Below, in pieces: positions 24,990 through 32,441 of a stretch of 64,000 bases of DNA (its first letter is position 1; every line of letters starts with the position of its first letter). A program made the translations under genes and the position numbers. The notes beneath the pieces are model-generated. The model saw nothing but the letters and a program-made list of their open reading frames with translations, was not told the DNA's origin and did no database searches. This stretch comes from Streptomyces sp. BV286 (lineage in GTDB: Bacteria; Actinomycetota; Actinomycetes; Streptomycetales; Streptomycetaceae): NCBI RefSeq assembly GCF_019090165.1, contig NZ_JAHRIB010000130.1, positions 62,001 to 126,000 of the forward strand. Reading direction: 5' to 3'.

Positions 24990-26273
24990 ATGAGCCGCAA
25001 GGGCCGTACGAAGGTCGTCTTCCTGCTGCACAACGCGTACGCCATCGGGGGGACCGTCCGTACGACGCTCAACCTGGCGGCGGCGCTCGCCGACCGGCAC
25101 GACGTGGAGATCGTGTCGATGCGGCGGCACCGGGACGAGCCGCGGTTCACCATCGACCCGCGGATCACGGTGGTGCCGCTGGTGGACGAACGGGACGGCA
25201 GCGGCGACCTCACGGAGCCCGACTACGCCCTGCCGGCCACGGACTTCCCCGCCGCCGACAAGCGGTCCGCGCAGTACACCCGCCTCACCGATCTGCGGGC
25301 CCGCGACTACCTCACGGGCTGCGACGCCGACGTGGTGGTCGGTACGCGGCCCGGAATCAACGTCTACGTGTCCCTCTTCGCACCGCGGCGGGCCCTGCGG
25401 ATCGCGCAGGAGCATCTGCGCCACGACTCGCACAGCAAGCGGCTGCGGGGCGTGCTGGCCCGGCACTACCGCCGGCTGGACGCGGTGGTGACGACGACGG
25501 AGGCCGACGCGGAGGTGTACCGGCAGCGGATGACCCTGCCGGGGGTGCGGGTCGCCGCGGTGCCGAACATCGTGCCGGCGCCCGAGGGCATCACCCGCGA
25601 CGCGACGACGAAGGTGGTGGCCGCGGCGGGTCGGCTGGTCCCCGGCAAACGCTTCGACCTGCTGATAGAGGCCTTCTCGGCGGTCGCCTCGAAGGAGCCC
25701 GACTGGCAGCTGCGGATCTACGGCGGCGGCCCGGAGCGTGAGCACCTCCAGAACCTCGTGGACGGCCTGGGGCTGGCGGACCACATCCGCCTCATGGGGC
25801 CGCGTACGCCGATCGAGGCGGAGTTCGCCAGGTCGGCGCTGGTGGTCTCGGCCTCGGACGCGGAGTCGTTCGGGATGACGCTGGTCGAGGCGATGCGCTG
25901 CGGGGTGCCGGTCATCAGCACGGACTGCCCGCTGGGGCCCGCCGAGATCATCACCGAGGGCTCCGACGGGCGGCTGGTCCCGGTGGGCGACTCGCGCTCA
26001 CTGGCCGAGGCGATGCTCGACCTGATCACGGACGAGCCGCTGCGGCGGGCGATGGGCGAGGCCGCGCTGGCGAGCTCCCACCGTTACGACGCCGAACCGA
26101 TCGTCGAGCGTTACGAGACCCTGTTCGCCGAGCTCGGAGCGACCCGGGGCCGCCGCGCCTGGGCCCGCACCCGCGCTCGCGCGACCAACTGGGCCCGCCG
26201 CCAGGCCCGCAGACTGCGACAGCCGGCGAACGGCCACCCACCGGTCAACGGCACGAGCACCGCGGGCCCTTGA
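24990..26273 (+). CDS. Glycosyltransferase family 4 protein
   Basis: About 427 residues, GT-B fold. The N-terminal half starts KVVFLLHNAYAIGGTVRTTLNLA, the GT4 acceptor-side opening. The donor side has VVAAAGRLVPGKRFDLLIEAF, LRIYGGGPEREHLQ and the E-x7-E type motif SDAESFGMTLVEAMRCGVPVIS. The basic tail RRAWARTRARATNWARRQARRLR may attach it to acidic lipids. I start at ATG 24990 (AGGGAG 12 bases upstream); ATG 24936 would add 18 charged residues. It likely transfers a sugar to a teichoic-acid-like or capsular acceptor; substrate unknown. Confidence 0.9.
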   Translation: MSRKGRTKVVFLLHNAYAIGGTVRTTLNLAAALADRHDVEIVSMRRHRDEPRFTIDPRITVVPLVDERDGSGDLTEPDYALPATDFPAADKRSAQYTRLTDLRARDYLTGCDADVVVGTRPGINVYVSLFAPRRALRIAQEHLRHDSHSKRLRGVLARHYRRLDAVVTTTEADAEVYRQRMTLPGVRVAAVPNIVPAPEGITRDATTKVVAAAGRLVPGKRFDLLIEAFSAVASKEPDWQLRIYGGGPEREHLQNLVDGLGLADHIRLMGPRTPIEAEFARSALVVSASDAESFGMTLVEAMRCGVPVISTDCPLGPAEIITEGSDGRLVPVGDSRSLAEAMLDLITDEPLRRAMGEAALASSHRYDAEPIVERYETLFAELGATRGRRAWARTRARATNWARRQARRLRQPANGHPPVNGTSTAGP

Positions 26274-26353
26274 CCCCGCGCCCTCAAGGGCGCGGCCGCC
26301 TGGCCCCAGCCGCCTGAGCGGGGCCACCCGAGGTGCCCCGGGGCGCGAACCCG

Positions 26354-26377
26354 CCCGCGCCCCGTCAGGGGCGCGGG
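26354..26377. terminator. 10-bp GC hairpin between convergent genes
   Basis: CCCGCGCCCC, loop GTCA, GGGGCGCGGG. It merges into the interspersed repeat that begins at 26366 and lies between the glycosyltransferase and flavin-reductase genes. Confidence 0.7.
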
Positions 26378-26394
26378 GAACTGCGCGCCCAGCC
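26366..26394 (+). repeat. Interspersed 29-bp repeat, copy 4
   Basis: Identical over 29 bases to the copy at 13282, 13 kb away, while surrounding sequence is unrelated. Confidence 0.88.
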
Positions 26395-26531
26395 CTCACG
26401 CACCCGCGGACATGGCCCGAGCGGGCCGCCCGGAAGCCGTCCCAGGTCGCCCTGACACGACCCGGGACGCCCCGAGAAACCCACCCGGCCGCCCCGAGGG
26501 CCCCAGCACCTCCGGTCGGCCGGGCGCGCCC

Positions 26532-27311
26532 CTACTCGGGGCGCAGCGCGGCGAGCTGCTGCTCGAACGGCACCACTTCGAAGGCCCCGGCCCGCACCCG
26601 GCCGACCCCAGCGGAGGGCGCGGCCGCCGGAACAAGCCCCGCCGCCGACTCGCGGCCCCCGCCCGACGAGGCCACCTCGGACGCCACAGACGCCACAGAC
26701 GGCACAGACAACGTCGGCGGAACAGGAGTAGCAGAAGGAACAGTCGACACGGTCCGCCGGCCCGCCAGGCCGCTCATCAGCCCCGCCAGCTCTCCCGCGG
26801 CCCGCTCGATCCGCTCGGCGAGACCCTCCGCGCCCCAGTCCTCCGAGGCCGCGTAGACCCCGGTCGGCACGACCACCGCCCGCAGGTACGCGAACAGCGG
26901 CCGCAACGCGTGCTCCAGCACCAGCGAATGCCGTGCCGATCCCCCGGTCGCGGCGATCAGCACGGGCTTCCCGCCCAGCGCGTCACGGTCCAGCACGTCG
27001 AAGAACGACTTGAACAGTCCGCTGTACGAGGCGGAGAAGACCGGCGTGACGACGACGAGCCCGTCCGCCGACGCCACCGCGTCCAGCGCGGCACGGAGCG
27101 CGGGCCCGGGGAACCCGGTGGTCAGGTTGTGCGCGATCTCGACCGCGAGGTCCCGCAGTTCCACCACCTCGACCGCCACCGGCCCCTCGGCGAGGGCCTC
27201 GGCGGGGGCCGCCGCGGGGACACGCCCCACGACGGCCGCCGCGAGCCGGTCGCCCAGCAACCGCGTGGACGAGGGAACGCTCAGCCCCGCCGAGACGACG
27301 ACCAGCTTCAT
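26532..27311 (-). CDS. CE1759-like FMN reductase
   Basis: A 259-residue flavodoxin-fold NAD(P)H:FMN reductase. It starts KLVVVSAGLSVPSSTRLL and contains the flavin-binding motif VVVTPVFSASYSGLFKSFFDVLD and the segment PVLIAATGGSARHSLVLEHALRPLFAYLRA, typical of the CE1759 group. The C-terminal 60 residues are Ser/Thr/Val-rich and variable. It overlaps the luciferase-like monooxygenase gene by 4 bases and should supply its reduced flavin. Confidence 0.88.
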   Translation of the reverse strand: MKLVVVSAGLSVPSSTRLLGDRLAAAVVGRVPAAAPAEALAEGPVAVEVVELRDLAVEIAHNLTTGFPGPALRAALDAVASADGLVVVTPVFSASYSGLFKSFFDVLDRDALGGKPVLIAATGGSARHSLVLEHALRPLFAYLRAVVVPTGVYAASEDWGAEGLAERIERAAGELAGLMSGLAGRRTVSTVPSATPVPPTLSVPSVASVASEVASSGGGRESAAGLVPAAAPSAGVGRVRAGAFEVVPFEQQLAALRPE

Positions 27312-28420
27312 GACGCGGTCACCTCCTTGCCGGCACCGGCACCGGCACCGGCCGCGGCGGCGACCCGCGCCGCGTGCGTCGGCGCCTCCGGCACACCGGC
27401 CGGGCGCCCCTTGGCGAACTCCTCGCGCAGGACGGGCACGACCTCCTCGCCCAGCATGTCGATCTGCTCCAGCACGGTCTTCAGCGGCAGCCCGGCGTGG
27501 TCCACGAGGAACAGCTGACGCTGGTAGTCACCCGCGTAGTCCCGGAAGGACAGGGTCTTCTCGATGACCTGCTCGGGCGAGCCGACCGTCAGCGGGGTCT
27601 GCTCGGTGAAGTCCTCCAGCGACGGGCCGTGCCCGTACACCGGCGCGTTGTCGAAGTACGGCCTGAACTCCCGGACCGCGTCCTGCGAGTTGCGCCGCAT
27701 GAACACCTGCCCGCCGAGCCCTACGATCGCCTGCTCGGGCGTGCCGTGCCCGTAGTGCGCGTACCTCGACCGGTACAGCTCGACCATCTGCTTGGTGTGG
27801 TCGGCCGGCCAGAAGATGTTGTTGTGGAAGAAGCCGTCCCCGTAGTACGCGGCCTGCTCGGCGATCTCCGGCGAGCGGATCGAGCCGTGCCAGACGAACG
27901 GCGGCACACCGTCCAGCGGACGCGGAGTGGCCGTGAAGGACTGCAGCGGCGTACGGAACTTGCCCTCCCAGGTCACCACGTCCTCGCGCCACAGCCGGTA
28001 CAGCAGGGCGTAGTTCTCGACGGCGAGGTTGATGCCCTCCCGGATGTCCTTGCCGAACCAGGGGTAGACCGGGCCGGTGTTGCCGCGCCCCATCATCAGG
28101 TCGACCCGGCCGTCCGCGAGGTGCTGCAGCATCGCGAAGTCCTCGGCGATCTTCACCGGGTCGTTGGTGGTGATGAGGGTGGTGGAGGTGGAGAGGATGA
28201 GGTTCTCGGTGCGGGCGGCGACCCAGCCGAGCATGGTGGTCGGCGACGACGGCACGAAGGGCGGGTTGTGGTGCTCGCCGGTCGCGAAGACGTCGAGCCC
28301 GACCTCCTCGGCCTTCTGCGCGATGGCGACCATGGCCTTGATCCGCTCGTGCTCGGACGGGGTCCGGCCCGTGGTGGGGTCCGGCGTGACGTCGCCGACG
28401 GTGAAGATCCCGAACTGCAT
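27308..28420 (-). CDS. CE1758-like flavin-dependent (LLM) monooxygenase
   Basis: A 370-residue bacterial luciferase-like TIM-barrel enzyme. It opens MQFGIFTVGDVTPDPTTG and has the family strands GLDVFATGEHHNPPFVPSSP, LILSTSTTLITTNDPVKIAEDFAMLQHL and RVDLMMGRGNTGPVYPWFG. It needs FMNH2 and oxygen, and its partner FMN reductase overlaps its 3' end. ATG 28420 has GAGG 6 bases upstream. The C-terminus is an Ala/Gly-rich tail. Substrate unknown; these pairs are often induced by electrophiles through MarR-type regulators. Confidence 0.92.
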   Translation of the reverse strand: MQFGIFTVGDVTPDPTTGRTPSEHERIKAMVAIAQKAEEVGLDVFATGEHHNPPFVPSSPTTMLGWVAARTENLILSTSTTLITTNDPVKIAEDFAMLQHLADGRVDLMMGRGNTGPVYPWFGKDIREGINLAVENYALLYRLWREDVVTWEGKFRTPLQSFTATPRPLDGVPPFVWHGSIRSPEIAEQAAYYGDGFFHNNIFWPADHTKQMVELYRSRYAHYGHGTPEQAIVGLGGQVFMRRNSQDAVREFRPYFDNAPVYGHGPSLEDFTEQTPLTVGSPEQVIEKTLSFRDYAGDYQRQLFLVDHAGLPLKTVLEQIDMLGEEVVPVLREEFAKGRPAGVPEAPTHAARVAAAAGAGAGAGKEVTAS

Positions 28421-28440
28421 GGCTACCTCATCCTCCGCAG

Positions 28441-28457
28441 GTTGTTTACGATTCAAC
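28441..28457 (-). promoter_or_regulatory. Imperfect palindrome before the LLM/FMN-reductase operon
   Basis: GTTGTTTACGATTCAAC has GTTG/CAAC arms with partial symmetry and sits in an AT-rich patch 21 bases before the start. On the minus strand it reads GTTGAATCGTAAACAAC followed upstream by ATA. Candidate repressor operator or promoter core. Confidence 0.45.
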
Positions 28458-28534
28458 TATACCCGCCAACGAGACCCGCCGCCCGACTATTCCCCGGCCC
28501 GCCACTCCAAGGGCGCGCGAGCACCTTTCCCCTT

Positions 28535-28582
28535 CGCGTTCCTCTACGCGTTCCTCTACGCATTCCTCTGCGCATTCCCCTT
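28535..28582 (+). repeat. 12-bp tandem repeat, four units
   Basis: Units CGCGTTCCTCTA (twice), CGCATTCCTCTG and CGCATTCCCCTT, with a fifth partial unit. They lie between the LLM operon and the AraC regulator. They form a CT-rich tract on one strand. No gene product uses them. Confidence 0.85.
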
Positions 28583-28634
28583 CGCGTTCGCCTGGCGAGG
28601 GCCCGGTGTCAGTGGCCCGTCCTACGATCCGGAG

Positions 28635-29465
28635 ATGGCCGCCCCACGCCGCGACACCAGAGGAATCGTCGACGCCCCGGAGCTCCTCTCCCGCGTCCGC
28701 TTCCGCCGCCGCGAGCCCGCCGCCGCGCTCCGGCCGTACCTGGAGCACTACTGGCTGATCGACTGGGACCTGCCCGAGCCGTACGCGTCCCACGTCGTCC
28801 CGCACCCGTCCGTGAACGTGGTCTTCCAGCGGTACGCGACCCGGGGCGCCCAGGAGGAGCCGCCCGGCACGGCGGAGGTCTCGGGCATCGGCCTGGAGCT
28901 GTTCACGAAGAAGCTGGAGGGCCGGGGCAGGGTCTGCGGAGTGCAGTTCCGGCCGGGAGGCTTCCGCCCCTTCGCGCCACGGCATCCGGTGTCGGCCCTG
29001 ACGGGCAGGCGCCCACCCCTCGCCGAGGTCCTCCCCGCCACCCAGGGGGACATCGACGCCGTCCTCGCCCCGGACGACGAGGACGCCCGCGTGGCCGCGC
29101 TCGACGCGTTCCTGCTCGGCCTCGGCCCGGCCCCGGACCCGCGGGCCGACCTGGCGATGGCCCTGGTCGACCGCATCCGCACCGACCGTACGATCCGCCG
29201 CGTGGGCGACCTCGCCGACGAACAGGGCATGACGGTACGGGCGATACAGCGCCTCTTCTCCGCGTACGTGGGCGTGGGCCCGAAGTGGGTCGTCCTGCGC
29301 TACCGCATCCACGAAGCCCTGGAGCACGCCGAGTCCACCCCCGCCCTCGACTGGGCCGCCCTCGCCGCCGACCTCGGCTACGCGGACCAGGCCCACCTGG
29401 TGCGGGACTTCACGGCGACGGTGGGGGTCCCTCCCACGGCGTACGCCCGGACCGGCGCCCCGTAG
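28635..29465 (+). CDS. AraC-family transcriptional regulator
   Basis: A 276-residue regulator. The N-terminal cupin-like part (AAALRPYLEHYWLIDWDLPEPY... VVPHPSVNVVF) matches the DUF6597-type sensor of many AraC proteins. The C-terminal double helix-turn-helix includes RRVGDLADEQGMTVRAIQRLFSAYVGVGPKWV and LAADLGYADQAHLVRDFTATVGVPPTAY. The start at ATG 28635 has no spaced ribosome-binding site, but TACGAT seven bases before it would be a good -10, so the message may be leaderless. It may control the divergent LLM operon. Confidence 0.9.
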   Translation: MAAPRRDTRGIVDAPELLSRVRFRRREPAAALRPYLEHYWLIDWDLPEPYASHVVPHPSVNVVFQRYATRGAQEEPPGTAEVSGIGLELFTKKLEGRGRVCGVQFRPGGFRPFAPRHPVSALTGRRPPLAEVLPATQGDIDAVLAPDDEDARVAALDAFLLGLGPAPDPRADLAMALVDRIRTDRTIRRVGDLADEQGMTVRAIQRLFSAYVGVGPKWVVLRYRIHEALEHAESTPALDWAALAADLGYADQAHLVRDFTATVGVPPTAYARTGAP

Positions 29466-29520
29466 CCCCACAGGCAGGGGGCACGGGGCGGGCGCCGTTC
29501 ACGGCTCCACCCGGGCCCGC

Positions 29521-29546
29521 CGGCACCCGGCACCCGGCACCCGGCA
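29521..29546. repeat. CCGGCAC heptanucleotide run
   Basis: Four head-to-tail copies of a 7-bp unit (GGCACCC) between the AraC gene and a secreted protein gene. Confidence 0.7.
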
Positions 29547-29558
29547 CCGAGAACGGCC

Positions 29559-30047
29559 CTAGAACACGTACGTGTCCCCGGTGTCCAGGACGAGCACCCT
29601 CTGCCGGTCGTTGTGATGGTTGCGGTCCACCGCGCCGCCGCCCCACACCGTCTCGATGCCCAGCGTCACCTCCGACGGCGCCCCCTTCACCCGTACCGTC
29701 ATGGAGACCGTCCGCCCCCAGCCCGCCGCCGGCAGCGCCCCCGTCCGGCACAGCACCGCCCGCACCTCCGCCCGGGCACACCCGGCCGGCAGCCGCTGCT
29801 CGTCCGCGAGAGGCACCGACCAGCGCAGCCGCACCGTCGCGTCCGCGACGCCGACGGGGCCGTGGTTCTGCGGGGTCATCCGCAGATCCACCTGCCCTCC
29901 GGTCATCGACAGGTACCCGTGATAGGCGAGATCGGCCTCGGGCGCCGCCCCGGCGGCCGGAACGGGAGCGGCCGAGGCGGCGGCCGGAACGGTGGCCGCC
30001 GCCACGGCCAGGACCGCGGCCGCTGCCGGCGCACAAAGAATCCGCAT
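29559..30047 (-). CDS. Small secreted protein of unknown function
   Basis: A 162-residue protein with a Sec signal (MRILCAPAAAAVLAVAAATV, cleavage likely after ASA near 26). The mature domain of about 130 residues (MTPQNHGPVGVADATVRLRWSVPL, RTVSMTVRVKGAPSEVTLGIETVWGG) looks like a beta-sandwich with two Cys that could form a disulfide. The final DTGDTYVF is hydrophobic. I do not recognise the family. The promoter region contains an odd repeat cluster. Confidence 0.7.
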   Translation of the reverse strand: MRILCAPAAAAVLAVAAATVPAAASAAPVPAAGAAPEADLAYHGYLSMTGGQVDLRMTPQNHGPVGVADATVRLRWSVPLADEQRLPAGCARAEVRAVLCRTGALPAAGWGRTVSMTVRVKGAPSEVTLGIETVWGGGAVDRNHHNDRQRVLVLDTGDTYVF

Positions 30048-30065
30048 GTGTCATGTCCTCCGAGT

Positions 30066-30176
30066 CGACCCGTGGGTCTGCTGCTGTCTCTGACGGCTTC
30101 TGTCTCCGACGGCTGCTGTCTCCGGCGGCTGCCTGTCTCCGGCTGCTTCTTCTGTCGTCGTCGCGACCCGTGGGTC
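30066..30176. repeat. Duplicated CGACCCGTGGGTC flanking a short tandem array
   Basis: The near-palindrome CGACCCGTGGGTC occurs at 30066-30078 and 30164-30176. Between the copies lie about four imperfect units of CTGTCTCCGACGGCTG-type, period 16-18 bp. The block sits between a leftward secreted-protein gene and a rightward YnfA gene. Confidence 0.75.
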
Positions 30177-30280
30177 AACGGATGTATGCCACCTCGGCCG
30201 CCCGGCAGGCGCCGCCCATCAGGTGAGATGCCGTGCGGGCGGCCCGGGACCGGCTGATGCGGGCATGCGAAGGTGGCCGC

Positions 30281-30613
30281 ATGTCCGTCCTGCGCTCCGC
30301 CACCCTGTTCGTCCTCGCCGCGCTCCTGGAGATCGGCGGCGCGTGGCTGGTCTGGCAGGGCGTGCGCGAACAGCGCGGCCGGCTCTGGATCGGCGCGGGC
30401 GTCATGGCCCTCGGCGCCTACGGCTTCGTCGCCACGCTCCAGTCCGACGCGAACTTCGGCCGCGTCCTCGCCGCGTACGGCGGGGTCTTCGTCGCGGGCT
30501 CCCTCGCCTGGGGCATGGTCGCGGACGGCTTCCGCCCCGACCGCTGGGACGTGGCGGGCGCGCTGATCTGCCTCGCGGGCATGGCAGTGATCATGTACGC
30601 GCCGCGGAGTTGA
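30281..30613 (+). CDS. YnfA-family (UPF0060) small membrane protein
   Basis: A 110-residue protein with four membrane helices (SATLFVLAALLEIGGAWLVWQG, LWIGAGVMALGAYGFVATL, VLAAYGGVFVAGSLAWGM, VAGALICLAGMAVIMY), the layout of YnfA, a possible small multidrug-resistance-related transporter. AAGGTGG lies 5 bases before ATG 30281. It nearly meets the NTF2-like gene tail to tail (6 bases). Confidence 0.9.
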   Translation: MSVLRSATLFVLAALLEIGGAWLVWQGVREQRGRLWIGAGVMALGAYGFVATLQSDANFGRVLAAYGGVFVAGSLAWGMVADGFRPDRWDVAGALICLAGMAVIMYAPRS

Positions 30614-30619
30614 CGACCC

Positions 30620-31060
30620 TCAGGCCGGCGGTTCCCCGGGCAGCAGTCCCAGCTGCCCCAGGAAGTCCAGCTGGTCGAAGTAGAGCCGGTAACTGGCGAT
30701 CCGCCCGTCCGCGTCGACGGTGGCGCAGTCGCATCCGCGGACCCTGACGTCCTTCTGCGTCGCGGGCAGCGTCTCTCCGTCGGGCAGCACCAGCGGTCCC
30801 GTGTTCCGGCCGCCGAAGAAGCCCTCGTCGACAGCGGTGTCGCCGATCTCGTACGAGTACACCGACTCGAACGTCGCTCCGGGCATCGCCTCCGTCATGT
30901 GCCGCCAATACTCGACGATGTTGTCGCGCCCATGGATCTCTCCCTCGTCGGGCGTGACGGCGACCGCGTCCGGCGCGTAGAGCTCGGCGATGAGCTTGAG
31001 GTCCTGGTTCGTCGTCAGGGCCTCCGTGAGCCGGTCCATGACCTCACGTGCCTGTCCCAT
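30620..31060 (-). CDS. SnoaL/NTF2-like domain protein
   Basis: A 146-residue single-domain protein of the NTF2-like cone fold. Typical features are the N-terminal helix, ELYAPDAVAVTPDEGEIHGRDNIVEYWRHM and YRLYFDQLDFLGQLGL at the end. Members are polyketide cyclases, isomerases or mere ligand-binding proteins. GAGGTGG lies 4 bases before ATG 31060. No biosynthetic gene cluster is nearby, so the role is open. Confidence 0.85.
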   Translation of the reverse strand: MGQAREVMDRLTEALTTNQDLKLIAELYAPDAVAVTPDEGEIHGRDNIVEYWRHMTEAMPGATFESVYSYEIGDTAVDEGFFGGRNTGPLVLPDGETLPATQKDVRVRGCDCATVDADGRIASYRLYFDQLDFLGQLGLLPGEPPA

Positions 31061-31243
31061 GATCCACCTCCTGCACAGGGGATCACCCACCTCGATTTTC
31101 CCACCGGTCCCCGTTCCGTGCACCAGGTCACCGGCGGGCCGTGCGCCCCGCCCGCCTATCCTGGCCGGTGAACCAGTCGACCGTACGAGCGAGCAGCGGC
31201 CCCTACCGGCACCGCGCCCGCCCCCTCTCACGAGGAGCAGCCC

Positions 31244-32029
31244 ATGACCGCCGCCGCATCCGCCGCGCCCGCCGCCGCGTCCCGCATCGCCGTCGTCACC
31301 GGCGCGAGCAGCGGGATCGGTGCCGCGACGGCCCGGCGGCTGGCGGCCGAGGGCTACCGCGTCGTCCTCACCGCCCGCCGCAAGGACCGTATCGAAGCGC
31401 TCGCGGAGGAGATCAACGCGACGGGCGGCCAGGCGGCGGCCTACGCGCTGGACATCACGGACCGCACGGCCGTCGACGAGTTCGCCACCGCCTTCAAGAC
31501 GATCGGCGTCCTCGTCAACAACGCCGGCGGCGCGCTGGGCGCCGACCCGGTCGCGTCCGGCGACCCGGCGGAGTGGCGCCAGATGTACGAGACGAACGTC
31601 ATCGGCACCCTCAACGTCACCCAGGCGCTGCTGCCCGCGCTGACCGCGTCCGGCGACGGAACCGTGGTCGTGGTCTCGTCGACCGCGGGCCACGGCACGT
31701 ACGAGGGCGGCGCCGGTTACGTGGCCGCCAAGCACGCCGAACACGTCCTCGCGGAGACCCTCCGCCTGGAGATCGTCGGCACACCGGTCCGGGTCATCGA
31801 GATCGCCCCCGGCATGGTCATGACCGACGAGTTCGCCCTGACCCGCTTCGGCGGCGACACCGAGAAGGCGGCGAAGGTCTACGCCGGGGTGGCCGAGCCC
31901 CTGACCGCCGAGGACGTCGCCGACACCATCACCTGGACGGTCACCCGCCCCTCCCACGTCAACATCGACCTCCTGGTCGTGCGCCCACGCGCCCAGGCCT
32001 CCAACACGAAGGTCCACAGGGAGCTGTAG
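31244..32029 (+). CDS. Short-chain dehydrogenase/reductase
   Basis: A 261-residue classical SDR. The dinucleotide-binding glycine motif is VVTGASSGIGAATARRLA, NNAG is present (LVNNAGGALG), and the catalytic Ser-Tyr-Lys are VVVSSTAG and YVAAKHAEH. Arg after the glycine motif (TARRKDR) suggests NADPH. The C-terminal RPSHVNIDLLVVRPRAQAS matches the serine-3-dehydrogenase/YdfG subgroup. GAGGAGC lies upstream of ATG 31244. It ends just before the breakpoint with the deacetylase remnant. Confidence 0.92.
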   Translation: MTAAASAAPAAASRIAVVTGASSGIGAATARRLAAEGYRVVLTARRKDRIEALAEEINATGGQAAAYALDITDRTAVDEFATAFKTIGVLVNNAGGALGADPVASGDPAEWRQMYETNVIGTLNVTQALLPALTASGDGTVVVVSSTAGHGTYEGGAGYVAAKHAEHVLAETLRLEIVGTPVRVIEIAPGMVMTDEFALTRFGGDTEKAAKVYAGVAEPLTAEDVADTITWTVTRPSHVNIDLLVVRPRAQASNTKVHREL

Positions 32030-32441
32030 ACCCCGAACGAAGTTCGGACCGCTCCGGCAACCACCCCATGGCCTCTTCGGTCCCGCCACAGGGCACCATC
32101 AGACTGCACCAAGCCGCGATCCCGCTCTCGATCGTCTCGACAACGGCGGCATTGACCCCGCGCCGCATCCCGAAGTCATCGCAATCGACGACGAGGACAC
32201 GGGCATCGGCGGGAAACCAACAACTCGCCGGACAGCAACGGGAGTTCTGCCATCCGGGCAGTGTGAACTCCAACCGCGCGTCTCCGCCTCCGAATAACCC
32301 ACAAGGGTGAACCGGATAGATCACTCATACGAGACGTGAACGCCCGATCTAGGCTCACGCCACACCATCAAAACGACGGCCCTCGGCCGGGATTGCCGTC
32401 CCACCCGAGGGCCTGACCACCAAGGAAGACAGGTACTTCCC
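32030..32441. other. Junction between SDR and recombinase: remnant and short inverted repeat
   Basis: This 412-base gap starts with CCGAAC-GAA-GTTCGG (32033-32047, perfect 6-bp arms), continues into a leftward ChbG/HpnK fragment (to about 32207), then holds about 230 bases without a recognisable gene that include the recombinase promoter region. AT content rises after about 32300. An attachment site could lie here, but no repeat of it was found on the far side of the recombinase. Confidence 0.55.
32043..32207 (-). pseudogene. Truncated ChbG/HpnK (YdjC-like) deacetylase remnant
   Basis: The minus strand encodes ARVLVVDCDDFGMRRGVN, AAVVETIESGIAAWCSLMVPC and EEAMGWLPERSEL without a stop. This is the first strand, the metal-binding Asp-Asp and the next helix of the YdjC/ChbG/HpnK carbohydrate deacetylase family. 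Homology ends abruptly at the inverted repeat next to the SDR stop, where the expected GVHLTL segment is missing, and no start codon is evident upstream. The other ~200 residues are absent from the window. Confidence 0.7.
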
